A stretch of 6,382 nucleotides of DNA from an uncultured Pseudomonas sp. (GTDB taxonomy: Bacteria > Pseudomonadota > Gammaproteobacteria > Pseudomonadales > Pseudomonadaceae): positions 1 through 6,382 of the forward strand of contig CALMID010000477.1 of assembly GCA_937863915.1 (NCBI GenBank). Direction: 5' to 3'. How positions within the stretch are numbered: the stretch's first letter is position 1; each line of letters opens with the position of its first letter. The notes under the pieces are model-generated. The model had not been told where the DNA came from, ran no database searches, and saw nothing but the letters and a program-made list of their open reading frames with translations. This document shows, piece after piece, positions 1 to 5,713 of this stretch. A program made the position numbers and the translations under genes.

Positions 1-6
1 AATGCC

Positions 7-42
7 AAAAAGGCCAGTCCCCGTCAGGCGACTGGCCTTTTT
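7..42. terminator. Bidirectional Rho-independent terminator
   Basis: A perfect 13-bp inverted repeat (arms 7-19 and 30-42) with a 10-base loop. The outer five pairs are A:T, so a run of five T closes the stem on either strand. Read on the minus strand it lies 15 bases after the stop codon of the GlxA-like regulator and should end that transcript. Read on the plus strand it would end whatever lies to the left of the window. The left-hand gene itself is not visible. Confidence 0.93.
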
Positions 43-57
43 GTTTGTCTGGCGGAA

Positions 58-1008
58 TCAGGGCGCCAGAACGCGGCGACGGTAGGCGCCGGGTGTTTCC
101 CCGCACAGCTGCTTGAACAGGCGGGAGAAGGTGGCGCGGTCCTGATAACCCACGCTCAGAGCAATCTGCTCCAGTGACTGCTGCGGCTGGAGCAGGGCGC
201 TCTGCGCCGCGACGATGCGCAGGCGTTGCAGGTAGTCGTTGGGCGTCAGCCCGGTGGCCGCCTTGAAGCGCCTTAGCAGCGTGCGGGTCGAGCAGTGCAG
301 GCGGGCAGCCAGCATCTCCAGGTCGATGCTCTCGGCATGCCGGCGTTGCAGCCAGCGCAGCAGGTCGAGTAGCGCCGGATCATCCTGGCGCGGGGTGGGT
401 AGCAGGGGCTGGAAGCGGGTCTGCTGGCCACGCTGGCGGTCCACAACCAGAGCCGCGGCGACCTGCTCGGCCAGCCAGGGGCCGGCATGCTGGCTGATCA
501 GTTGCAGGCACAGATCGATGCCGGCCTGCGCGCCGCCGGAGGTAAAGCGCTGCTGGTGCTGGCAATGCAGGTGCTGCACCTGCAGGCGCACCTGGGGATA
601 GCGCTGCCGAAACTGATTGGCCAGGGCCCAATGGGTGGTGGCCGTGCCGCCGTCGAGCTGCCCGGCTTCGGCCAGGAGGAAGGCACTGCTGCACAGGCTG
701 CCCAGGGCCTGGTTGGCCGGGCGTGGTGCCAGCCAGTCGAGCAGCGTCTGGTTATCGGCCAGCGTGCGGGCGATATCACTGCCGGTGGCCGGTAACAGCA
801 GCAGGTCGGCGCTTTCGGCCAGCGTCAGGTCACCGTCCACGTCGATGCGGGCGTAGGGCAGCTGAACCGCCTGGCCATCGCGGCTGCAGTGGCTGAGGCG
901 AAATTCCGGGCTGCCGGCCAGGTGATTGGCCAGGCCGAAACAGTCATGGGCCTGGCTGAGGCTGGAGATCACGGTCTGCGGGCAGACATACAGGCTGATA
1001 TGCAGCAC
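58..1008 (-). CDS. GlxA-family AraC-type transcriptional regulator (DJ-1/PfpI-like domain plus HTH)
   Basis: Probable DNA-binding transcriptional regulator of the GlxA subgroup of AraC/XylS proteins; its ligand is unknown. Numbered from the GTG at 1008 (316 aa), residues about 1-170 form a DJ-1/PfpI-like (class I amidotransferase-fold) sensor domain. This shows the nucleophile-elbow pattern GSLCSS (Cys106), then TTHW at about 124-127, then FTSGGAQAGIDL at about 155-166. Residues about 210-314 carry the two helix-turn-helices of AraC proteins: one around LEMLAARLHCSTRTLLRRF, one around LEQIALSVGYQDRATFSRLF, ending in the usual PGAYRRR. An in-frame ATG at 1086 would add 26 residues, but these come from an AT-richer stretch, resemble no domain, and have no well-spaced ribosome binding site. 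GTG at 1008 starts exactly at the first beta strand (LHISLYV) and has AGGTAG about six bases upstream. The gene is divergent from the NTF2-like gene, which it may control, and is followed by a strong terminator. The family call is firm, the start less so. Confidence 0.9.
   Translation of the reverse strand: MLHISLYVCPQTVISSLSQAHDCFGLANHLAGSPEFRLSHCSRDGQAVQLPYARIDVDGDLTLAESADLLLLPATGSDIARTLADNQTLLDWLAPRPANQALGSLCSSAFLLAEAGQLDGGTATTHWALANQFRQRYPQVRLQVQHLHCQHQQRFTSGGAQAGIDLCLQLISQHAGPWLAEQVAAALVVDRQRGQQTRFQPLLPTPRQDDPALLDLLRWLQRRHAESIDLEMLAARLHCSTRTLLRRFKAATGLTPNDYLQRLRIVAAQSALLQPQQSLEQIALSVGYQDRATFSRLFKQLCGETPGAYRRRVLAP
566..584. repeat. 19-base palindrome inside the GlxA-like gene
   Basis: TGCAGGTGC (566-574) and GCACCTGCA (576-584) around a single central T. 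It lies within the sensor-domain coding sequence, at residues reading LQVQHLH. No function is evident; alternating CTG/CAG/CAC codons may produce it. Confidence 0.4.
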
Positions 1009-1030
1009 GGCGGCTACCTGAAGAAATGAT

Positions 1031-1067
1031 TTGGCGAATATCAACACAAAGTTGTCTTTATCGCCAA
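1031..1067. promoter_or_regulatory. Inverted repeat in divergent intergenic region, candidate operator
   Basis: TTGGCGA (1031-1037) is mirrored by TCGCCAA (1061-1067), with a 23-base AT-richer spacer. The spacer holds a smaller near-concentric pair, CAAC (1042-1045) and GTTG (1051-1054). The stretch from about 1021 to 1070 is clearly AT-richer than the flanking genes, as expected for a promoter region. If the regulator starts at 1008, the dyad sits 22 bases upstream of it and 56 bases upstream of the NTF2-like ATG, so a bound protein could affect both. No convincing -35/-10 pair was found on either strand, so a promoter is inferred from context only. Confidence 0.45.
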
Positions 1068-1112
1068 TCGAGGCGTCGGGCGGCATCGACCATACTGCTG
1101 CTCACCCCGCAC

Positions 1113-1117
1113 AGGAG
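1113..1117 (+). promoter_or_regulatory. Ribosome binding site deciding the NTF2-like start
   Basis: AGGAG six bases before the ATG at 1124. The 13-base string GGAGCCTGCCATG (1114-1126) recurs exactly at the start of the GST gene (2041-2053). This site favours the 158-residue protein over the upstream TTG start. Confidence 0.75.
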
Positions 1118-1123
1118 CCTGCC

Positions 1124-1600
1124 ATGAACCACGCCAATGCCGAACTGATTCGCCGTTTCTACACGGCCTTCCAACAGCTGGATGCCGAGTCCATGGCGGC
1201 CTGCTACACCGAAGATGTGCACTTCCGAGACCCGGCTTTCGGTGAGCTGCACGGGCGCGAGGCCGCTGACATGTGGCGCATGCTGTGCCAGCGGGCCAAG
1301 GATTTCTCGCTGACCTTCGATGGCATCACGGCGGATGACCAGCGCGGGACAGCGCACTGGGTGGCGACCTACACCTTTACCCAGACGGGGCGCACGGTGG
1401 TCAACGATATCCACGCCGAGTTTGTTTTCCGTGACGGGCGGATTGCCCAGCACCGTGACCACTTCGACTTGTGGCGCTGGACCCGTCAGGCGCTTGGCTT
1501 CAAGGGCCTGTTGCTGGGTTGGTTGCCGGTCGCGCAGGGCGCAGTGCACCGGCAGGCACGCCAGGGGCTGGCTGCCTGGCAGCGTGCACAGCAGGGCTAG
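1124..1600 (+). CDS. Nuclear transport factor 2 (NTF2)/SnoaL-like family protein
   Basis: A 158-residue cytosolic protein with the NTF2-like alpha+beta cone fold, a fold used by many small enzymes and ligand-binding proteins; its substrate cannot be told from sequence. The N-terminal helix (NAELIRRFYTAFQQLD) is followed by MAACYTEDVHFRDPAFGELHG, the classic SnoaL-like pattern in which a short acidic helix leads into the first strand. Later strands include THWVATYTF-like and HAEFVFRDGRIAQHRDHFD segments that close the cone. The C-terminal 35 residues (from about WRWTRQALGF) are an extra helical tail. There is no signal peptide. The ATG at 1124 is chosen because AGGAG (1113-1117) sits six bases upstream; a longer frame from TTG at 1031 would run through the dyad and lacks such a site. 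The gene is divergent from the GlxA-like regulator, a plausible controller. Confidence 0.88.
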   Translation: MNHANAELIRRFYTAFQQLDAESMAACYTEDVHFRDPAFGELHGREAADMWRMLCQRAKDFSLTFDGITADDQRGTAHWVATYTFTQTGRTVVNDIHAEFVFRDGRIAQHRDHFDLWRWTRQALGFKGLLLGWLPVAQGAVHRQARQGLAAWQRAQQG

Positions 1601-1661
1601 GACTGGAGTGAGGGGCGCGGATGGTCTACCGTGACCGCCTCTTCCTGCAGGTGAGTCCCCC

Positions 1662-1979
1662 GTGTCCGTTGCCGATTGCCCAGTCGCCGAGCCGCCAGAG
1701 GCCAAAGCCTGGTACGTCTATCTGGTGCGTGCCGCCAATGGCGCGCTGTATTGCGGCATCAGTGATGATCCGCAGCGGCGCTTCCGTCAGCACCAGAGTG
1801 GCAAGGGCGCCCGGTTCTTTCATTCCAGCCCGGCCCAGGCGCTGGTGTATGTCGAGTCCTGTGCCGGCAAGGGCGCGGCACTGCGTCGCGAGCGGGCGAT
1901 CAAACGCTTGGCCAAGTCGGCCAAGGAGTTGCTGGTGCAAGGCTGCATGCAGTCGGCTGATGACACGTCATCAGGCTGA
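1662..1979 (+). CDS. GIY-YIG nuclease-fold protein, UPF0213/YhbQ type
   Basis: A 105-residue stand-alone GIY-YIG domain protein. The family's fold is that of structure-specific DNA endonucleases (as in UvrC and SLX1), but the cellular role of the short bacterial UPF0213/YhbQ members is poorly defined. The signature appears as WYVYLVR (residues 17-23, in the GIY place) and YCGIS (30-34, in the YIG place), followed by [10 protein letters not shown] (35-44) with the conserved arginines. [10 protein letters not shown] (74-83) then supplies the metal-binding glutamate Glu77. The two tyrosines (20 and 30), Arg39/40 and Glu77 needed for cleavage in the family therefore look intact. The GTG start at 1662 is preceded by AGGTGAG (1649-1655) at six bases. 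About 16 residues precede the domain and 13 follow it; both tails look unstructured. It follows the NTF2-like gene by 61 bases and precedes the GST gene by 71. Confidence 0.92.
   Translation: MSVADCPVAEPPEAKAWYVYLVRAANGALYCGISDDPQRRFRQHQSGKGARFFHSSPAQALVYVESCAGKGAALRRERAIKRLAKSAKELLVQGCMQSADDTSSG
1957..1974. repeat. 18-base palindrome at the 3' end of the GIY-YIG gene
   Basis: CTGATGAC and GTCATCAG (arms of 8 bases, 1957-1964 and 1967-1974) flank a 2-base centre, AC. It covers the last codons of the GIY-YIG gene and ends 3 bases before its stop codon. The centre is too short for a relaxed RNA hairpin loop and no T-run follows, so it is not a classic terminator. It could be a dimeric protein-binding site or chance. 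Confidence 0.55.
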
Positions 1980-2040
1980 TGCCCTGGCGGTAGGCCTGGC
2001 TCAGGACTGAGGGTAAGCTCGGCTTTTTCCTGGCCGACAC

Positions 2041-2044
2041 GGAG
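2041..2044 (+). promoter_or_regulatory. Ribosome binding site of the GST-like gene
   Basis: GGAG six bases before the ATG at 2051, in the same GGAGCCTGCCATG context as the NTF2-like gene. It supports the ATG at 2051 as the true start. Confidence 0.7.
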
Positions 2045-2050
2045 CCTGCC

Positions 2051-2986
2051 ATGCACGAACTGATACTGCACCACTACGACGCCTCGCCCTTCGCCGAGAA
2101 GGCGCGCCTGATGCTCGGTTTCAAGCAGCTGTCGTGGCGCTCGGTGGATATCCCGCGAATGATGCCCAAGCCGGATCTGACCGCGCTGACTGGCGGCTAC
2201 CGCAAGACCCCGGTGCTGCAGGTCGGTGCCGATATCTATTGCGACACCGCGCTGATTGCCCGTCGCCTGGAGGCCGAAAAGGCCACGCCCAGCCTATTCC
2301 CTGAAGGGCAGGAGTTTGTGGTGGCCAGTTTTGCCCAGTGGGCGGACTCGGTGGTGTTCCAGCATGCCGTCAGCCTGGTGTTTCAGCCCGAGTCCATGGC
2401 CGTGCGCATGGGCAAGCTGCCCGCCGAGGTGATCAAGGCCTTCATGGCCGATCGCGCCGGATTGTTCTCCGGCGGTTCGGCCAGCCGTTTGCCGGCCGAG
2501 CAGGCGCAGCACAACTGGCCGGGGCTGATGCAGCGGCTGGAGCTGCAACTGCAGCGCGAGGAGGGCGAGTTCCTGTTCGGCAATGCGTCTATCGCCGATT
2601 TTGCCCTGGCCCATCCGTTGTGGTTCATCAAGGGCACGCCGGTGACGGCGCCGTTGGTGGATGACTATCCGGCGGTGGCGGCCTGGCTGGGGCGGGTACT
2701 GGCCTTTGGTCACGGTTCGAGCAGCGCGATGAGCGCGGCCGAGGCCATTGAGATTGCCCGCGCGGCCACTCCGGCAGCGTTGCCGGATGAGCCCTTCGCC
2801 GAGGCCAGTGGCTTGCAGGCCGGCCAGCGGGTGGCGGTGTCGGCCACCGACTACGGTGTCGATCCGGTGGAGGGCGAGTTGCTCTTCGCGGGTGTTGAGG
2901 AGCTGATCCTGGCCCGTGACGACGAGCGTGCCGGGCGTGTGCATGTGCACTTCCCGCGCCTGGGCTTCAAGGTCGAAGCGCGCTGA
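2051..2986 (+). CDS. Glutathione S-transferase family protein with C-terminal appendix
   Basis: A 311-residue cytosolic protein. Residues 1-80 form the thioredoxin-like GST N-terminal domain: LILHHYDASPFAEKARLML at the first strand and helix, with Tyr9 and Ser12 in the region where GSTs place their catalytic residue. The KTPVL motif with cis-proline Pro53 follows, then CDTALI with Asp64-Thr65 in the place of the usual glutathione-binding Glu/Asp-Ser pair. Residues about 90-220 are the all-helical C-terminal GST domain, including NASIADFALAHPLWF, the N-capping-box region. Typical bacterial GSTs end near 200-230 residues. Here about 80 more follow, with a predicted beta-rich unit at about 254-311 (GLQAGQRVAVSATDYG onward, ending HFPRLGFKVEAR). 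The substrate is unknown; glutathione conjugation, reduction or a non-enzymatic role all remain possible. Its stop codon abuts the stop of the opposite-strand DUF4344 gene with no base between. Confidence 0.9.
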   Translation: MHELILHHYDASPFAEKARLMLGFKQLSWRSVDIPRMMPKPDLTALTGGYRKTPVLQVGADIYCDTALIARRLEAEKATPSLFPEGQEFVVASFAQWADSVVFQHAVSLVFQPESMAVRMGKLPAEVIKAFMADRAGLFSGGSASRLPAEQAQHNWPGLMQRLELQLQREEGEFLFGNASIADFALAHPLWFIKGTPVTAPLVDDYPAVAAWLGRVLAFGHGSSSAMSAAEAIEIARAATPAALPDEPFAEASGLQAGQRVAVSATDYGVDPVEGELLFAGVEELILARDDERAGRVHVHFPRLGFKVEAR

Positions 2987-3817
2987 TCAGGGGCTTGCAG
3001 GTTGCTGCCGGCGCAAGGCCGGCAGCTGACGGGCCAGCTCGCGGAAATAGCTGAGGCGTTCGTAGCAGAGGGTCAGCTCGCCGCTGATGGCGTTGTACCA
3101 GGCATCGGGCGAGCCGCAGCTGGTCATGCGCAGTGTCACGTCGCGGGGCAGGTCGAAGTCGTGGCTGGCCTTGGCCGCCACCGCTTCCAACTCGCCGGTG
3201 GCCTTGATGCTGGCGAGCATCTGCGCACCGTTCTCGACGCTGTCCGAGGGGGCTTCGTAGATCACCTGAATGCGGTGGCGCACGGGTTGATCCTGCGGCT
3301 TGCGAAAGTGCTGGATCAGCCAGGTCACCGCATGGTGGGCCTGCTGGTATTCCTCGGGGCAGTAGAAGGCCCGTTCCTCGGGCAGCCCGGTGGCCTCGAT
3401 GATCCATTCCAGCTGTTTGGGATCGCTGCCGTAGGCCAGGCAGGCAATGTTGTAGAAACGTTGTTCATCCAGACCGTGACTGTCCCAGGCCGGCACCTCT
3501 TCGCCTGGCTGCTTGGGCCGTTGCCATTCCAGGCGCCAGTAGTCGGCGACGTCCACCAGCTTGGCGTAGAAGTCGGCATCGCGCTGGCGCTCATACAGCA
3601 GAAACAGGCCCATGAAGCCGAGCTGGTCGGCCGCATCTTCCTCGCGTCCGAGCACGGGCAGCTTGAGCTCGCTGATCAGCAGGTGGCCCATTTCATGGAG
3701 CAGGGTGAACTCGGCGTTGGCGCTGATGAAACGCAGCTCCTCGTCGTTCAGTTCAGGGTGACTGGCCGCGCTCAAGCCGCTGACCAGCAGCAGCGCCAGG
3801 AGCCAGGTCCGTGTCAT
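2987..3817 (-). CDS. Exported DUF4344-like putative metallopeptidase
   Basis: A 276-residue protein. Residues 1-18 are a Sec signal peptide: MTRTW, a leucine-rich core (LLALLLVSGL), then a small-residue cleavage region (SAAS). There is no lipobox cysteine, so periplasmic or secreted location is expected. The mature part shows HEMGH (41-45), a zinc-binding HExxH motif, followed by LPVLGREEDAADQLG (53-67), the hallmark of the DUF4344 putative metallopeptidase family; an acidic residue there may be the third metal ligand. Four cysteines in the mature part (in IACLAYG, FYCPEE, TSCGSP and LTLCYE) could form two disulfides. Proteolysis has not been inferred from anything but the motif. The ATG at 3817 overlaps the stop of the kinase gene as ATGA, with GGAG (complement of 3826-3829) eight bases upstream, so translation is probably coupled. 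A longer in-frame ATG at 4132 would run antisense-like through the kinase gene and bury the signal peptide, and is rejected. Confidence 0.87.
   Translation of the reverse strand: MTRTWLLALLLVSGLSAASHPELNDEELRFISANAEFTLLHEMGHLLISELKLPVLGREEDAADQLGFMGLFLLYERQRDADFYAKLVDVADYWRLEWQRPKQPGEEVPAWDSHGLDEQRFYNIACLAYGSDPKQLEWIIEATGLPEERAFYCPEEYQQAHHAVTWLIQHFRKPQDQPVRHRIQVIYEAPSDSVENGAQMLASIKATGELEAVAAKASHDFDLPRDVTLRMTSCGSPDAWYNAISGELTLCYERLSYFRELARQLPALRRQQPASP
3004..3026. repeat. Perfect 9-bp GC-rich hairpin near convergent gene ends
   Basis: GCTGCCGGC (3004-3012) and GCCGGCAGC (3018-3026) with a 5-base loop. It lies inside the last codons of the DUF4344 gene and 17 bases beyond the stop of the convergent GST gene. 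No T-run follows on either strand, so it is not a standard intrinsic terminator. It could protect the 3' end of the GST transcript or help Rho-dependent ending, as this is the only strong stem at the convergent junction. Confidence 0.6.
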
Positions 3818-4635
3818 GCGCCCAGCTCCAGGTCCTGTGCGGTAAAGGGCGCCGGACGCTCTGGCCAGGCCAGCTGTAGGCGTTCGAACTCGCGGGCCAG
3901 CAGGCTTGCCAGCAGCAGGTCGCGCTGCCAGCGGTGTTCGGCGGGAATCACATACCACGGCGCCGCGTCGCTGTGGCTGTGCTGCAGCACCTCGGCCCAT
4001 TCCTGCTGGCGTTCCTGGAATTGCTGCCAGGCCGTGAGGTCGCTGGCCTGGAGTTTCCAGCGCTTGCTCGGCAACTCCAGGCGCCTGCGCAGGCGCAGGG
4101 TCTGCTCTTCGTGGGAAATGTGCAGGTAGCACTTGAGCAGGTGGATCCGCTGCCCGGTCAGTTGCTGCTCCAGCTGGACAATGCGTTGCTCACGCGCGGG
4201 CAACTCGTCGCGGCTGCACAGACCGTCACGCCGGTCGCTGGTCAGGCCCTCGTAATAGCTGCGGTTGAACACGCCAAGCAGTCCTGGTGCGGGCAGGCGC
4301 GCCTGGTAGCGGGCGAGAAAATCGCGGCGATTCTCCGCGGCATCGGGCTCCTGGAAACTGCTGATCTGCAACGCCTGCGGGTTGCAGGCGCTGAGCACGC
4401 GGCGGATCACGCCATCCTTGCCGGAGCAGTCCGGGCCCTGCAGGAGCAGGAGCACGGCATCGCAGCGGTTGGCCCAGAGCATGGTCTGCTGCTCGGCCAG
4501 CCAGGGCTTGAGCGCCGCCAGCTGGGCCTTGGCGGCATGCTTGTCGTCGATCAGGTAGCGCGAGGGGCTTTTGCCGAAAGGGGCCTGCGGCTGGCACAGG
4601 CAGTCGTCGAGCAGGTCATCGGCCAGGCGCAGCAT
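3814..4635 (-). CDS. PPK2-family polyphosphate kinase-like phosphotransferase
   Basis: A 273-residue cytosolic P-loop protein of the PPK2 family, whose members move phosphate between polyphosphate and nucleotides; whether this one acts on AMP, ADP or another acceptor cannot be told. The Walker A motif is LLLLQGPDCSGKDGVIRRV (residues 62-80). It is followed by NPQALQISSFQEP (85-97), the acceptor-site region, and by the Walker B segment LLGVFNRSYYEG (119-130). ILKFFLHIS of known class III enzymes is matched by HLLKCYLHIS (165-174). Then come the arginine-rich lid (LRLRRRLELPSKRWK, 180-194) and PWYVIPAEHRW (226-236). The piece between YYE and the LEQQL helix (about 130-155) is shorter than I recall for class III enzymes and lacks the usual aromatic WxxRF/Y-type block. 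The start is firm: GAGGGGAG (complement of 4643-4650) lies seven bases before the ATG. It follows yejK by 28 bases and overlaps the DUF4344 gene. Confidence 0.88.
   Translation of the reverse strand: MLRLADDLLDDCLCQPQAPFGKSPSRYLIDDKHAAKAQLAALKPWLAEQQTMLWANRCDAVLLLLQGPDCSGKDGVIRRVLSACNPQALQISSFQEPDAAENRRDFLARYQARLPAPGLLGVFNRSYYEGLTSDRRDGLCSRDELPAREQRIVQLEQQLTGQRIHLLKCYLHISHEEQTLRLRRRLELPSKRWKLQASDLTAWQQFQERQQEWAEVLQHSHSDAAPWYVIPAEHRWQRDLLLASLLAREFERLQLAWPERPAPFTAQDLELGA
4081..4096. repeat. Perfect 16-base palindrome in the PPK2-like gene
   Basis: GCGCCTGC followed directly by GCAGGCGC. It falls where the protein reads LRLRRRL, so alternating CTG and CGC/AGG-like codons may explain it without any function. 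Confidence 0.4.
4367..4390. repeat. Two overlapping, mutually exclusive inverted repeats in the PPK2-like gene
   Basis: TGCAAC (4367-4372) pairs with GTTGCA (4381-4386), and CGCCTGC (4372-4378) pairs with GCAGGCG (4384-4390). The two stems share bases and cannot form together. They lie in the codons around NPQALQI, the acceptor-site region of the kinase, so protein constraint is a simpler explanation than an RNA switch. Confidence 0.35.
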
Positions 4636-4642
4636 CGGCGTT

Positions 4643-4650
4643 CTCCCCTC
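4643..4650 (-). promoter_or_regulatory. Strong ribosome binding site of the PPK2-like gene
   Basis: On the minus strand the site reads GAGGGGAG, seven bases before the ATG at 4635. It lies in the 28-base gap after yejK. It allows efficient independent translation of the kinase from a shared transcript and settles its start. Confidence 0.8.
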
Positions 4651-4663
4651 GGTTGACAGACGG

Positions 4664-5671
4664 TCAGTCCTTGCGGCGCTTGAGCTGATCCTTCAACTGG
4701 GTCGGCACCTGGCGAATGATCAGCATGTCGCGCGCTTCGTCGTACTCAATCTTCGAGCCTAGCAGGTGCGCCTCGAAGCTGATCGACAGGCCTTCGGCGC
4801 GCCCGGTGAAGCGGCGGAACTGGTTGAGGGTGCGCTTGTCCGCCGGAAACTCCGGGGCCATGCCGTAATCCTTGTTGCGGATGTGCTCATAGAAGGCGCG
4901 CGGACGGTCTTCGTCGATCAGTCCGGACAGCTCGTCGAGGGTAATCGGCTCACCCAGCTTGGCCTGGCTGGTGGCGTAGTCGACCAGGGCTTCGGTCTTG
5001 GCGCGGGCCTGCTCCTCGGCCAGGTCCTCGCTCTCGACGAAGTCGCTGAAGGCCTTGAGCAGGGTGCGGGTCTCGCTCGGCGCATCGACGCCTTCCTGGC
5101 AGCCGATAAAGTCGCGGAAGTAGTCCGAGACCTTCTTGCCGTTCTTGCCCCGGATGAAGGAGATGTACTGCTTGGAGTTGGGGTTGTTCTGCCACTCCGA
5201 CAGGTTGATGCGCGCCGCCAGGTGCAGCTGCGACAGGTCCAGATGCTTGGCCGGCGCCACGTCCAGCGCCTCGGTGACCGTCACCCCTTCGCTGTGGTGG
5301 AGCAGGGCGATAGCCAGGTAGTCGGTCATGCCCTGCTGGTAATGGGCAAACAGCACATGGCCGCCGGTGGACAGGTTGGACTCTTCCATCAGTTTCTGCA
5401 GCTGGGCCACGGCCTGGCGGCTGAAAGCTGTGAAGTCCTGCTCGGCCGCCAGGTAGCTCTTCAGCCAGCCGCTGAAGGGGTAGGCGCCGGATTCCTCGTG
5501 GAACAGGCCCCAGGCCTTGCCCTGCTTGGCGTTGTAGCTCTCGTTGAGGTCGGCCAGGAGGTTCTCCATGGCCTGGCTGGTGGCCAGCTCGGAGTCGCGG
5601 GCATGCAGCACGGCGGGGCTGCCGTCGGGCTTCTTGTCGATCAGGTGGACGATGCAGTGGCGGATCGGCAT
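4664..5671 (-). CDS. Nucleoid-associated protein YejK/NdpA
   Basis: A 335-residue protein of the NdpA/YejK (37-kDa nucleoid-associated) family, matching the usual length of about 335. These proteins bind the bacterial nucleoid, and E. coli YejK is reported to interact with topoisomerase IV. Recognisable segments are the N-terminal [15 protein letters not shown] (3-17), [20 protein letters not shown] (105-124), the highly conserved [20 protein letters not shown] (171-190), the [16 protein letters not shown] block (256-271), and a lysine/arginine-rich C-terminus ending LKRRKD. No part looks broken and there is no signal peptide. The ATG at 5671 starts exactly at the family N-terminus, though its ribosome binding site is weak (GAGAG four bases upstream). 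It is the first gene of a compact minus-strand cluster with the PPK2-like and DUF4344 genes. No clear promoter consensus was found in the 97-base spacer upstream. Confidence 0.96.
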   Translation of the reverse strand: MPIRHCIVHLIDKKPDGSPAVLHARDSELATSQAMENLLADLNESYNAKQGKAWGLFHEESGAYPFSGWLKSYLAAEQDFTAFSRQAVAQLQKLMEESNLSTGGHVLFAHYQQGMTDYLAIALLHHSEGVTVTEALDVAPAKHLDLSQLHLAARINLSEWQNNPNSKQYISFIRGKNGKKVSDYFRDFIGCQEGVDAPSETRTLLKAFSDFVESEDLAEEQARAKTEALVDYATSQAKLGEPITLDELSGLIDEDRPRAFYEHIRNKDYGMAPEFPADKRTLNQFRRFTGRAEGLSISFEAHLLGSKIEYDEARDMLIIRQVPTQLKDQLKRRKD

Positions 5672-5713
5672 GGCGCTCTCGCAGGATTAACGGTGACAGA
5701 CTGGGGAGTGTAA

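Noticed and set aside
1031..1062. TTGGCG as a -35 box with a TTTATC-like -10 box
   Set aside because: The spacing is about 20 bases and the -10 match is poor, so no promoter was called.
1058..1705. Minus-strand open frame (215 codons) opposite the NTF2-like gene
   Set aside because: It covers the NTF2-like gene and the start of the GIY-YIG gene, both well supported on the plus strand, and shows no recognisable domain.
2000..2011. CTCAG-GA-CTGAG inverted repeat before the GST gene
   Set aside because: Five-base arms with a two-base centre are expected by chance and no regulatory context supports it.
2015..2028. AAGC-TCG-GCTT stem followed by T residues, as a terminator after the GIY-YIG gene
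   Set aside because: Only four base pairs with a three-base loop; too weak to call although a T-run is present.
2294..2950. Minus-strand open frame (218 codons) opposite the GST-like gene
   Set aside because: Its translation is rich in His, Arg, Gln and Gly, as expected of an antisense shadow of GC-rich coding DNA.
3002..4129. Long plus-strand open frame (375 codons) opposite the DUF4344 and PPK2-like genes
   Set aside because: It is antisense to two genes with clear family motifs, its translation shows no domain, and such open frames are common opposite GC-rich coding DNA.
3818..4132. N-terminal extension of the DUF4344 frame to an ATG at 4132
   Set aside because: It would overlap the PPK2-like gene for over 300 bases in another frame and place the signal peptide mid-protein; the ATG at 3817 with a ribosome binding site is far better.
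4766..5713. Long plus-strand open frame (315 codons) opposite yejK
   Set aside because: The opposite strand encodes an intact, strongly conserved YejK; this frame is a valine/glycine/leucine-rich shadow.
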